Assembly (NCBI GenBank): GCA_039105265.1
Contig: JAPFFF010000019.1
Coordinates: 2,822,501-2,886,500 of the forward strand
Reading direction: 5' to 3'
Length of the DNA: 64,000 nt
From: Tritrichomonas musculus
Taxonomy: Eukaryota > Parabasalia > Tritrichomonadida > Tritrichomonadidae
In this document: piece by piece, positions 21,657 to 31,379 of the stretch
Layout of the letters: the number at the start of each line of letters is the position of its first letter
Numbering within the stretch: position 1 is the stretch's first letter
Notes under the pieces: model-generated
What the model was told of the DNA's origin: nothing
Database searches by the model: none
The model's input: only the letters and a program-made list of their open reading frames with translations
Position numbers and translations under genes: made by a program

Positions 21657-24600
21657 ATGTCTCTGATTTATATCACGAATGGTAAAGATTTAGCCACTGT
21701 CATCAATAGATACATCAGAAGATTAAACAAGGAATTGAATGCAAACATTTCAACGCTGTTGAGAGATACACAATCGATGAGACGAACGAGATTGAACAGG
21801 TATTTGATTGATAACAACTTTCTTGATTTTGAAGGGTCAACCATCAACGATGATACAATCGGGGATTTCATCAATAGAATGAAACATGATGACAGTTATC
21901 TAAAAGGTTTCAAATATTCAATCAAACCAAACTCAGTTGACAAATATGATTCATTTATGAGAACACATTTATCAAAACGATTCACTGAACAACATGATTC
22001 ATCATCTGATGATGAACAAAAACAAAAGGAAAAACAAATCAATGATAATATTAAAATCGCTCATGATGCACTCAACAATGCACTTCAATTAATCAAATCA
22101 CAAAATCTATTACTCAAACCATTACCACCAAAGACAAACAAACAACCAAAACGATACATTGATGAAAGATTCAATATTGAAAATCATGAATTGATTGAGT
22201 ATTTAGATAAGTTTGGATTTAAAGGTTTTCATTCAAATCATGATGAATATCTGTGTGTCAATGAACCTCATGACTTTGACAAAGCAATCAACAAACTCAT
22301 TTACTTTGACAAATACGATGATGAATCAATCAAAGAAAGAACAGATAAAGACAACAAGAAACCAATCATCACATACTACTTCAACAAGCTAAAGTCGTTA
22401 GATGATGTTTATAAAGGTCTTGAGAAGATATTCAAAACTGAAATTAAACCTTTCAAAATCAATACTCAAATGACAGGTGTCTTTGAAACACCAAAAGCTG
22501 ATGATTATGAATATGAAGCTCGAGAGATTAAATGGTGGAATTACAAAGGAGAGACACCCATCATTGTACGTTTACCAGAAGACATTGATAAAGTTAAACT
22601 GTATATTGAATCAAAGCTTCATGAATATCAAACATCAACTTCAAACACTAAATTGACAATCATCTCAACCATATCATTTACAGTATCACGAATGATTAGA
22701 ATCACTGGACGTGTTAAGCTTCCCGAAGAGTTAATCAAATCAAAATCAATCATTGCTGATAATGTTGATGACAAACTTTGTTGGTACCGTTTCCTTGCTA
22801 TTTGTTTAGATAAATCATTGATTGAAAACAAATCAAACACAAATAACAGAACGCAAGCCGCGAAAAAGCTATTGTTGAAGAAACATGGTATTGAATATAA
22901 CAACCACATGACGAAGCAACAAAAGATGAAAGCAAATGAAATCATAAACAACTTTGAAGGGTTGAATCTGTATGAGATGAAAGAAGAAGCGAAACAATAT
23001 CATTTGAACATTCACATTTATGATTACATTGAAGAACGTCATCAATACAACCTCACTGAACAATGGAAGAACAATGATTCAAATGAGTTTCATTCAGCTG
23101 TGTTGTACACTAAAGGTCAAATCATTCATATCATGTTCATCAAACCAAATGGTGTTGAAACGTTAACGAAGCTACTCATATGCTCCAAATGTCATTCACA
23201 TGTTGTCTCAAAGAATCACCCAGAACGAATGAAGAAGCATATTGATACCTGCACAGGTAGATTCAAAAAGGATTTCATTCCATCACGAGATGCATTGCCG
23301 TACTGCCCTCATATCTTGAACAATCCTGTTTATGAATATTGTTTAGCGCACAAACTTGAATGGAAACCTCAAATTCATTATATCACTTATGATTTTGAAA
23401 CAATGGAACAAAAGGTTGATGAACAAACAGGCAAATCAACAATGATAAACAGTCGATTGATTCCTTTGAGCGTTTCATCATGTGTGAAGCTTGATAAAGG
23501 TTTGATGACAAAGAACTTTGATATCAGATTACCAAACTTCATTGCGGAATGGATTGAATGGTTGTTTGAAGTTGGTTGTGATGTGTATCAAGATAAGCTT
23601 CATCATTTACAATCATTCATTTCGCTTCGCGAAAGGGGACTTTGTCCCTTCAAAAACAAGAATGAAAAGGAATTGAACAAGATTGATAACAGATTGAAGA
23701 CGATAACAATACTTGGTTTCAATTCATCTCGTTTTGACTCAAATCTGTTCAAAGAGTACTTCAATCACAGACATTGGCGTGTTGAGGGTTTGATTGGTTC
23801 AATATCATCACTAAAACAATTCATTCTCGTTTCATCAAAGTATGATATCAAATTACGTTTCATTGATGCACAGGCATTCGTTGCAGGTGGTTCATTGAAA
23901 CAATTTGGTATTGATTACGGAGGGTTAGAGAATTCAGTCAAAGGTGTCTTTCCGTATGAAGCTATTAATGACTTGAACTATGATGCTGTGTTATCAAAGA
24001 GTGAACCATTTGAATATACTGATTTTTATAGCTATCTCAATCAAAAGAATCCATTGACACGAGCACAATATGAAGAGTATGTGAATGATGCAAAACAATT
24101 CAAATCACGTTGGGATTACTTGATTTCATACAACAACAATGATGTTGAGATGATGATGAAACCTATTGACAACCTTATTCAAATGAATGCTGAATATAAA
24201 GTTGATTTGATTAGCAATCTTTCGTTATCGAAGAACGCTGTTTGTATCAAATATGCTCTTGCGTATAAGGATTTCAATGTTGATGCTGAATATGATATTG
24301 TCAATCAACAAACAACATTTGAACCATCAATCAAATGGTGGGAACATAAATGTGAGAATTATTGTAAACAAGATGAGAAATACAATAACAAACTTAACAT
24401 CAAAATCAAATCAATTGAGAAAGAAATCGCAAAACAAAATCAATCTGATGAAGATAAACAAGCGCTTGAATCACAATTGACTCATTTGAGAAGCAAAATG
24501 AGAGACATCAGCAAATGTGTTTGTTCAGATGACTTTGATGATTTCATGAAACGATATAAAGATGAAGGTTGTTGTTATCTGTGTGGCGAACACTTCACTC

Positions 24601-26366
24601 ATGATGTCAAACCAACACTAGACAGAATAGATAACAATAAAGGTCATGAACTCAATAATTGCAAATTCGCTTGCCAAACATGTAATGTATTGAGAAACAG
24701 GAAGGACCCTGATATCACTCGTTTACGAATTCAATTGAAGAAATTCTGTTCAATGAAACATTTACCGACTCTCATCACTGATGAACAAGAATATCATTCA
24801 CTCAGAGACAACATCACGGGAGGAATATCAAACGTGCTTCATCGAATGAACATCAGAGGCGAAACAAAAATAAATAGATTCAAATATGATGTCATCAAGA
24901 ACAGAGTCATCAGCGAAGACACATCAAACACTGTTTCACATGTGGTTGGCATCGATTTCAACTCTCTTTATCCTTCTTCATTCAGTTCAATGAATCACGA
25001 ATTCAACAAGTATCACGGCGGAATCATGTATATGCCTGGCTCATTCATCAAACGTTTTGATGTTTATGACGACAACGGATTGAAGAACAACGATGTGTTT
25101 GAGACTTGTATGAAGTTCATCAAGAGCTCATATCGATGGAAACCAAATCCAAAACTGCTCTTCAAATGTGAAGTCAAATTGAGATGTCCAAAAAATAAAA
25201 TCAACTATTTCATCAATCTTCCGCCTGTGTTTCGTAAACTTGAAATCAATAATGATGAACAAACAATTGGCAGTTATATGTACAACTACATGAAAGACAA
25301 CAAATTGAGTTCAATTGATAAAAGCGAACCTCATTTGACGATGTTGCTCGACACCTGTGATAGATGGATGACATTCTCGAATTATTATTTGTGGTTTCTG
25401 GTCGACCACGGTCTTGAAGTTGTTGATATCAAATCGCTTTCATTGTATGAGGCTCATGACGGTTTCAAACCGTTTGTGAGTGAATTCATGAAGAAACGTC
25501 AAGATATATTGTCAGGAAAGATAAAAGGTTGCGAGAAGTTCTTCAAAATGAGTCTCAATGGAAGCTATGGATATGATGGAATGAATTCAGAGAACTTTGA
25601 TAAAATAAGAATCGTTGACAGAGATAAAGCATTCCGTGCAATCATCAGCGATACTTACATCAATGGTTGTTCAATTACTGATGACTCATATTTGATTCAA
25701 TCAATGCCACGCACATTCAAATGCAATACATGCCTGCAAGAAGCGTTTTTTGTATTAGACAATGCCAAATATTGGTTTTTAGTCTTTTATTATGATTTTC
25801 TTTGTCAGGCTCTTGACACAAATAAGTTTCACATCAACACTGTTGAAACCGATTCATATTATTTCTCAGTTGCTGGTGATATGAATGACTCAATTGACCA
25901 AGGCTTCAAACATGTGATTAAGAATGAGAAGTTCTTCAACAACAATTATTTCAAGTTTATGCCGAACCCATCAATCAATGATATCAATGATTCAAAGAAG
26001 CTATTGGGTGCGTGTGTTGAAAAGGTTGGTGAATGTCAAATCGCTTTATGCTCCAAATGTTATAGCTTGTTCAACAAAAACGGTTTAACAAAGTCATTAA
26101 AATTAAAAGGTGTATCATTGAAGAAAAATAATATCAAATCATCAGATTATAAAGAAGTTATTGATGAAGGTATCATCAAACGCTGCAAGAATGTAAACCT
26201 TCAAATGATTAAAAATAAAATGTCTAAGATAACTGTTTCCAAGAATGCTTTGACAGGAAAACACACAAAGATGATTGTCCTACCAAACCAATCATGTTTG
26301 CCTTTCATCAATGGTTTATCAGCTAAAGACATATATTATTGTCCATTAATCACTGAAACAATTTGA
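21657..26366 (+). CDS. POLB: Protein-primed-type DNA polymerase B of element D (1569 aa)
   Basis: This is a long open PolB. The N-terminal 350 residues are helical with acidic runs. LCWYRFLAICL near 375 and HIMFI, then a C-x2-C...H...C finger near 508 form a conserved module. Exonuclease motifs follow: YDFETMEQ near 577, FNSSRFDSN near 687, YNNNDVEMM near 824. The HNH-like insert (CYLCGEHF, LDRIDNNKGHELNNC, CQTCN) is near 973-1030. Polymerase motifs are DFNSLYPSSFSS near 1096, SLNGSYGYDG near 1295 and the motif C region near 1397. It contains the 33-bp mini-repeat 23618-23650. It converges on the 145-residue gene with a 31-bp overlap. Role: end-to-end copying of D and perhaps of relatives. 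Confidence 0.9.
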   Translation: MSLIYITNGKDLATVINRYIRRLNKELNANISTLLRDTQSMRRTRLNRYLIDNNFLDFEGSTINDDTIGDFINRMKHDDSYLKGFKYSIKPNSVDKYDSFMRTHLSKRFTEQHDSSSDDEQKQKEKQINDNIKIAHDALNNALQLIKSQNLLLKPLPPKTNKQPKRYIDERFNIENHELIEYLDKFGFKGFHSNHDEYLCVNEPHDFDKAINKLIYFDKYDDESIKERTDKDNKKPIITYYFNKLKSLDDVYKGLEKIFKTEIKPFKINTQMTGVFETPKADDYEYEAREIKWWNYKGETPIIVRLPEDIDKVKLYIESKLHEYQTSTSNTKLTIISTISFTVSRMIRITGRVKLPEELIKSKSIIADNVDDKLCWYRFLAICLDKSLIENKSNTNNRTQAAKKLLLKKHGIEYNNHMTKQQKMKANEIINNFEGLNLYEMKEEAKQYHLNIHIYDYIEERHQYNLTEQWKNNDSNEFHSAVLYTKGQIIHIMFIKPNGVETLTKLLICSKCHSHVVSKNHPERMKKHIDTCTGRFKKDFIPSRDALPYCPHILNNPVYEYCLAHKLEWKPQIHYITYDFETMEQKVDEQTGKSTMINSRLIPLSVSSCVKLDKGLMTKNFDIRLPNFIAEWIEWLFEVGCDVYQDKLHHLQSFISLRERGLCPFKNKNEKELNKIDNRLKTITILGFNSSRFDSNLFKEYFNHRHWRVEGLIGSISSLKQFILVSSKYDIKLRFIDAQAFVAGGSLKQFGIDYGGLENSVKGVFPYEAINDLNYDAVLSKSEPFEYTDFYSYLNQKNPLTRAQYEEYVNDAKQFKSRWDYLISYNNNDVEMMMKPIDNLIQMNAEYKVDLISNLSLSKNAVCIKYALAYKDFNVDAEYDIVNQQTTFEPSIKWWEHKCENYCKQDEKYNNKLNIKIKSIEKEIAKQNQSDEDKQALESQLTHLRSKMRDISKCVCSDDFDDFMKRYKDEGCCYLCGEHFTHDVKPTLDRIDNNKGHELNNCKFACQTCNVLRNRKDPDITRLRIQLKKFCSMKHLPTLITDEQEYHSLRDNITGGISNVLHRMNIRGETKINRFKYDVIKNRVISEDTSNTVSHVVGIDFNSLYPSSFSSMNHEFNKYHGGIMYMPGSFIKRFDVYDDNGLKNNDVFETCMKFIKSSYRWKPNPKLLFKCEVKLRCPKNKINYFINLPPVFRKLEINNDEQTIGSYMYNYMKDNKLSSIDKSEPHLTMLLDTCDRWMTFSNYYLWFLVDHGLEVVDIKSLSLYEAHDGFKPFVSEFMKKRQDILSGKIKGCEKFFKMSLNGSYGYDGMNSENFDKIRIVDRDKAFRAIISDTYINGCSITDDSYLIQSMPRTFKCNTCLQEAFFVLDNAKYWFLVFYYDFLCQALDTNKFHINTVETDSYYFSVAGDMNDSIDQGFKHVIKNEKFFNNNYFKFMPNPSINDINDSKKLLGACVEKVGECQIALCSKCYSLFNKNGLTKSLKLKGVSLKKNNIKSSDYKEVIDEGIIKRCKNVNLQMIKNKMSKITVSKNALTGKHTKMIVLPNQSCLPFINGLSAKDIYYCPLITETI
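23618..23650 (-). repeat. Double-hairpin mini-repeat inside PolB of D, copy 2
   Basis: The bottom strand has GGGAC-AAA-GTCCC and CGC-GAA-GCG. The 33 bp add 11 codons not present at this place in the other PolB genes. GC-rich for its surroundings. Confidence 0.75.
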
Positions 26367-26773
26367 TTAATAACATTTGCTTGTTGGTTCAATGCGTTGG
26401 TCAGGATTTTATTTTTGCGTTCAAGATTCATCAACCTTTCGAGGATTTGATTATTGATAATCCTTTGTGATGATTTGAATTCATCAATTTCATTATTGAA
26501 GTCTGTTTGTTGTTGTTCAAATGAAACTTTATTATTCAAAGCCTTTGTTGAATCAATTGACAGCACACCGTTTCTTGATGTGAATTTGTAATTCGTCAAC
26601 GGATATTGTGTGTTCAGTTCTTTGGGATTTAATCTTTGTATCTCTTTATGCTTTCGAATGAGCTTTCTTGCTTCACGTAAATCATTAGCTTCAAGATATA
26701 GATGAAACAAACTGACAGGGTCTTGTTCATTCATTGATTCTTCTTCATTTATTGATTCATCACTCATCATCAT
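26336..26773 (-). CDS. Coiled-coil protein specific to element D (145 aa)
   Basis: I do not recognise it. The N-terminus is acidic (DESINEEESMNEQD). The centre has a helical LYLEANDLREARKLIRKHKE stretch. The C-terminal 60 residues form a likely coiled coil (ILERLMNLERKNKILTNALN). Nothing similar is seen in A, B, C or F. As the only partner of PolB in D it could be the priming (terminal) protein or an end-binding factor; this is speculation from context. The start lies 138 bp inside the right TIR boundary, with ACAATAAATG before it. Confidence 0.65.
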   Translation of the reverse strand: MMMSDESINEEESMNEQDPVSLFHLYLEANDLREARKLIRKHKEIQRLNPKELNTQYPLTNYKFTSRNGVLSIDSTKALNNKVSFEQQQTDFNNEIDEFKSSQRIINNQILERLMNLERKNKILTNALNQQANVINQIVSVINGQ

Positions 26774-26911
26774 TTATTGTGTGATAAAAATCATTTTGAT
26801 TTATCATGATTCTCAAATTGTGATTCATTAGCTTTATATTTGATGATGTTTATTAATGTCTGGAAATGTTTGATGATGTTTGATAACGATTATCATAGTT
26901 GAATCAACTTG

Positions 26912-27096
26912 AATCATTTTGATATTCATTCATGTATTGTGTTCAATGGATTGCATCACACGAATGGCTCTCAATTGACTTTCATTCATTGATTGACAAA
27001 CATAAATGAAACACAACTCGAGAAATATCAAAAATTTAAATATCAGTCAATTTCAAAATTTCGTAAACCGTCATCCATCTCCACCTATACACTACT
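26912..27096 (-). repeat. Right TIR of element D (185 bp)
   Basis: Exact reverse complement of 21425-21609. It ends CACTACT, directly followed by CTGGAA. Confidence 0.92.
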
Positions 27097-27102
27097 CTGG
27101 AA
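27097..27102. repeat. Right target-site duplication of element D
   Basis: CTGGAA, identical to 21419-21424. Confidence 0.9.
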
Positions 27103-28732
27103 TATCTGTTTTCAATGAATACTTATCTAATTCATAAGCCAATTCATCTTCATCAACAAACTTCTCATCAGCTTGTGCACTGGTATAATACGGTGTCAAA
27201 TCAACATCTTTAATATCACTCTTCAATACATATTTATCTTGGAGAAATGCAAGATTAACAACACAGTTTTTGTTTGTTTCATCAAAATCTTCATTTGCAA
27301 TATAGCAACTTATTACATTGATTCTATGTTGGTTATCAAAATCATAAACAACTCCACAACTTGAACTCATTTCTAATGTTAATGCTATATTTTGAACACC
27401 ATTATTTAAAACATAATCATTATTATTAATACTTGATATAGTGAATATTCCTTGATATTTAATACTTTCATCAGTCTTATCATATCCATCAAATAACATT
27501 CCATATTGTTTCCATTTTTCAAAATATTGACTTGCATTAGTATAAAGAACCGAAAGAGTATTAATACTATTACCTTCATCATAAGTTAATTCTAATTCTT
27601 GATTGAAAGTAATTGTTTTATCAATTATTTCTGGAATATCAGATTTTAACGCATAAGTGTTTGACACATATCTAGCCGAATAAGCGTTTTTGTCTGTTGG
27701 TTCGACAGTTTTGGTTATTGAACATGATAATATTTCAGGTGTTTCACCAGTTCCTGGATTGATTAATTCATGGGAGTTATACAGATACCAAAGACTAGAA
27801 TCACTTCCTTCCATACGCAGTATCTGAGAGGGTAGATTATCATCATCGTCATTGTACGAATAGTCTGCGTGAACATAATGGGCCGTATAGTAACTGTCTG
27901 ATGATACAATATCCAACCCATATTGCTCAATCAGTATATGATATGGGTCGTAATCCAAATCAAGAATTGTATTATTGGCGATTGTGAATTGAATAGTTGT
28001 TTGTCCCTCAATAATCTCTGGGATTTCGCTTTTCACTTGCTCAATAATCTTTGGGAGGTCTTCTTTTGAAACATATTCTCTGGCACAAGAATCCAAAGCC
28101 GCTTGAAGACCTTCATTAGCTGCCATACTTGTTAAACACATTGATGCTTGAGCTGATAATGGGTTAACATCATTAGCCATCAATTTCTGAAACATTTCGT
28201 CTGATAATTGGTCTCTTATGTTCAATTGCAACTCACTATTTTTGAGAACTGTGGGTATCTCTGACAAGTCTTCTTTTTTTGCATACAATGTCATATCTGG
28301 CAAGTCTTCTGTTTTCGCGTACTCATCAAGATTCGTAAGCTTTGCATATGGTTCCAAAGCAGTTGTCAAAGCAGATTCATTAACCAAATCTGTAGGTATT
28401 TCAGGTATGTCAGTTGATAATGCAAAATTGTTAACAACGTAATCACGTAATGTATTAACAGCGTTTTGAATTTCTTCACTACTAGCATACTTTAATAATT
28501 CTTTATTGAATTCCTCTGTTTTCAAATAATCGAATAAATCAGTTGTTTTCGCGTAAGGTTTCAATAATTCTTTCAATTCCTCGGTATTCAAGCTTGACCC
28601 CAAATTATTTCCGTTATTACACTTACACCCACATGAAGTGGCATATTGTTTTATGTATTCTATTATTAATTCATCTATTGTATTTACCCTTTTGATACCG
28701 CCTGCTTGCTCTATCGTAAACATTTTGAACAT
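27097..28732 (-). pseudogene. Fibre gene of B, N-terminal part (split by element D)
   Basis: It starts MFTIEQAG (the second Met, 28723, fits the relatives), then a TIDELIIEYIKQY helix and a Cys-rich patch, then repeats such as YAKTTDLFDYL, YAKLTNLDEYAK and YALKSDIPEIID. A module from ITFNQELELTYDEG to VVNLAFL is nearly identical to part of A's fibre. The part ends at the CTGGAA duplication. Five base pairs separate its ORF start from the divergent gene 28738-31347, so the two must share a start region. Confidence 0.8.
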
Positions 28733-28737
28733 AATAA

Positions 28738-31347
28738 ATGACGTCAGATGTGGATGAACAATTAATAATGAATGAAGTGAAAAAGAAAGATTATCAAGAT
28801 ATGCTCATATTCATGTTCCAAAATAGTAAATCAGAGCAAATAAAAACAATAATACACAATATTATTGAGTATCTCAAGAATCCTCGTAACTATATCAAAG
28901 ACGTGAAAGAAAAGCTAAAAGATATGCTTGATAAATATAACGCAAAGCCTAAAGGAAGTAAAAGACAAAAAAATGAATTAGCTAAAATACTTGATTCAAA
29001 AGCGAATTACTTTATTGATATATCTGGCTTACTAAAAGATAAAGCTGCGGGCACTCGCAGCCCCCGACAAGCGGAGGAAGAAAAGCCTGTTATTCCACAT
29101 ATTGAGGAAGAGGAAGAACCTGACTTGGAAGGCCACTATTTTAGAAACAGAATTAATAAAGACATTGAATCACTTAGTAATTTATTTACACTTGATAGTA
29201 ATCATATTAATGCTTTACACTTATTTTATTGTATTGCTGATGACTCAAAAAGGTATCCGTTATTTAATAAAAAAGATACTACACAGATTCGATTACTTGT
29301 CATATCATTAACTGAAAACATAGATTCACATAAAAACAATAAGATACCAGATAACATAAATAACCTAATGCAATTTGAGAAACAAAGAAGACAAACCAAT
29401 ATTGAAACAATGAGAAAGTTAGCTGAATCTAATCAAGAAGGTCAGCAATTATTAGATGCTTACAATAAATCTTCTACAATTGATGCTAACCAACTAGAAA
29501 GGTTTTGCTTATTAAATGAAGAGTTTACTGCTAAAAACCTTTATGGTTACTATAATAGGTCTATAAATCCTAAAGATGACTCCGATGTTAGAGTTAGGAA
29601 TATCGCATTACAATTACATGATGCAATAAGAGAAACAAACATATTTGAAGAAACAACTGAACCTAAAAACAAAAAGCAACTCAAACAATTAATAAAGTAC
29701 CTTAATGAAAATGGAGATAGAGAAATATTTTTTAATATGAATAGTGATATAGAAGAGCAAAGTGAATCTGCGCCACAGGCGAGTCTTTCAAAGAAAGCCG
29801 AACATTTGCAAAGCAAAGTTGTTAAAGACAATTATCATGCAATTGACGTAAATCTAGAAGATGATAGTGAATCTTTATCCGACTATAAAACAATGTCGAA
29901 GCGTGTTTTTAGCACACCAACCAAAGAATATCTTAGAAGAAACAAACCAATTGAAGCTGAAGATGACCACACCAACTTTTCAGAACTATTGAACTCAAAT
30001 ATTGAAACAACAAAAGGACCTGAAGTAAATGCTGCTGAATTCTTAAATGAATATATGAAGTCTATCCCAACTGGTAAACGTGCTGGTAAAACATTTGAAG
30101 CATCACAAAAACGTATGAGCGACCTGTACATTTTCGAAAACAAACAAAGTATTGATGTTAGTAAATATCGAGGGGAATTATTTGATATTCTTATTAACGG
30201 TAATTACCGTGTCAAGTTTTCACCTAAATGTGCTACAAGAGACGGAGCAGAAGCTTATTGCAAGAAAAGATTTGATAAAAATGGATATCCATTATATCGT
30301 TTAGTACCAGCTAGGCATGACACTAAAGACCCACTCGGTAATCCAATTTGTGATTTAAACGGTGATAGAGTTGAAGATATTGTTATTGTTGATACCCGTG
30401 GTAAGCCTGTTATTATTAATGGATATCGTCTTGTTAAAGCAGACCCTTATAAGAAATTATGGCAAACCGAACGTATTGCTGGTAAAACAAATGATTCATT
30501 CGAAGTATGGCTTAAGAATCTTATGGGAGCTAAACGAACATGGGAATACACTCCAGAACAATGGAATGAAGGTAAGTTTAAACCTGAAATTGATAAGAAA
30601 TTAGAAAAAGTAATAAACTCATATCAATCTGTTGGTTTATCCAAACCCAAAATCAGTACCAAAATTACTGCAAGAGGTTTGTGGAGTTCTATATTTTCAA
30701 AAATATGGCAAACTGTTTTATACAATATATTTACTACTGAAGAATACAAAGATTTGGAACCATTAAAATGTATATTTAGTTATTTCAAAGTATGTACAGC
30801 CATATTTATTGCACGTTATGAATCTAAAGTGATGAAAGACCATGAACGCAATGATTGGAGTGATTGGGTTAAATATAAGAAATTACATCCAAAATCTGTA
30901 AATGCTGAATTGGGTGTTATGATTCAAAAAGAATATAATGAAAGCATTAAAGCGACTATGCCAGTTGATGGAGAAATAAATAGTGATGGTGAAATATCAG
31001 GAGTATTACAAGAAATATTGGAGCAAACAAATGACCTCATCTTTAAGACTGGTCTTGGATTCACAGAAGATAAGAAAGACCAATATGCACAGTTAGCTCA
31101 AGCTATAATTGAAAATAAAGTAAGTACAGCAACAAAGAAGCAATTACAAGACAAATTTGGTGAAAATATTGATGCTTGGATTGATTCACAAGTTGGTGGA
31201 AATTACACCACAATCAAAGGATTATATAAGGCTGCACATAAAGGTGCTGGTGATAAATCATATATTAGGTCACGAACTGTTGAAAAGCCAGCTAAAGCTG
31301 AAATTGTTGAGGAACCTTCTGATGATGATGACGAATATGAAGCATAA
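28738..31347 (+). CDS. Large conserved Polinton protein with DLNGD motif (869 aa)
   Basis: Relative of 653-3160 and 45458-47020. About 480 residues of charged, mostly helical or disordered sequence are followed by the conserved block: LINGNYRVKFSPKCATRDGA near 484, DLNGDRVEDIVIVD near 539, NGYRLV, then a Trp-containing helical region (RGLWSSIFSKIWQ). The C-terminus is Lys/Glu-rich. It sits divergent to the fibre gene as in A and C. A GC-rich 6-bp stem (29044-29061, GCTGCG/CGCAGC) adds an AAGTRSPRQA segment unlike its surroundings. Function unknown; a structural role is inferred from the constant link to the fibre gene. Confidence 0.75.
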   Translation: MTSDVDEQLIMNEVKKKDYQDMLIFMFQNSKSEQIKTIIHNIIEYLKNPRNYIKDVKEKLKDMLDKYNAKPKGSKRQKNELAKILDSKANYFIDISGLLKDKAAGTRSPRQAEEEKPVIPHIEEEEEPDLEGHYFRNRINKDIESLSNLFTLDSNHINALHLFYCIADDSKRYPLFNKKDTTQIRLLVISLTENIDSHKNNKIPDNINNLMQFEKQRRQTNIETMRKLAESNQEGQQLLDAYNKSSTIDANQLERFCLLNEEFTAKNLYGYYNRSINPKDDSDVRVRNIALQLHDAIRETNIFEETTEPKNKKQLKQLIKYLNENGDREIFFNMNSDIEEQSESAPQASLSKKAEHLQSKVVKDNYHAIDVNLEDDSESLSDYKTMSKRVFSTPTKEYLRRNKPIEAEDDHTNFSELLNSNIETTKGPEVNAAEFLNEYMKSIPTGKRAGKTFEASQKRMSDLYIFENKQSIDVSKYRGELFDILINGNYRVKFSPKCATRDGAEAYCKKRFDKNGYPLYRLVPARHDTKDPLGNPICDLNGDRVEDIVIVDTRGKPVIINGYRLVKADPYKKLWQTERIAGKTNDSFEVWLKNLMGAKRTWEYTPEQWNEGKFKPEIDKKLEKVINSYQSVGLSKPKISTKITARGLWSSIFSKIWQTVLYNIFTTEEYKDLEPLKCIFSYFKVCTAIFIARYESKVMKDHERNDWSDWVKYKKLHPKSVNAELGVMIQKEYNESIKATMPVDGEINSDGEISGVLQEILEQTNDLIFKTGLGFTEDKKDQYAQLAQAIIENKVSTATKKQLQDKFGENIDAWIDSQVGGNYTTIKGLYKAAHKGAGDKSYIRSRTVEKPAKAEIVEEPSDDDDEYEA
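29044..29061. repeat. GC-rich hairpin inside the large conserved gene
   Basis: GCTGCG-GGCACT-CGCAGC: a six-base stem with a six-base loop in strongly AT-rich coding DNA. It may be another short palindromic insert. Confidence 0.4.
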
Positions 31348-31379
31348 AAAAATTACTACCTACTTTATATCCTTGCTAA

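Larger units (their letters stand above)
21425..27096. mobile_element. Compact PolB-only Polinton-like element D (5.67 kb)
   Basis: It is bounded by perfect 185-bp inverted repeats (21425-21609 and 26912-27096) starting AGTAGTGTATAGG, and by 6-bp CTGGAA duplications. It contains one long PolB gene and one 145-residue gene; integrase, ATPase, capsid and fibre genes are absent. It lies within B's fibre gene. Identical TIRs indicate a very recent insertion, the youngest in the window. Both genes look open, so the copy looks whole for its type. An integrase supplied by another element could explain the 6-bp duplications. Confidence 0.9.

Noticed and set aside
21425-27096. Element D as a linear plasmid or mitochondrial-type PolB element
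   Set aside because: The TIR start, 6-bp duplication and close PolB similarity to the Polintons around it, including the HNH-like insert, place it with Polintons.
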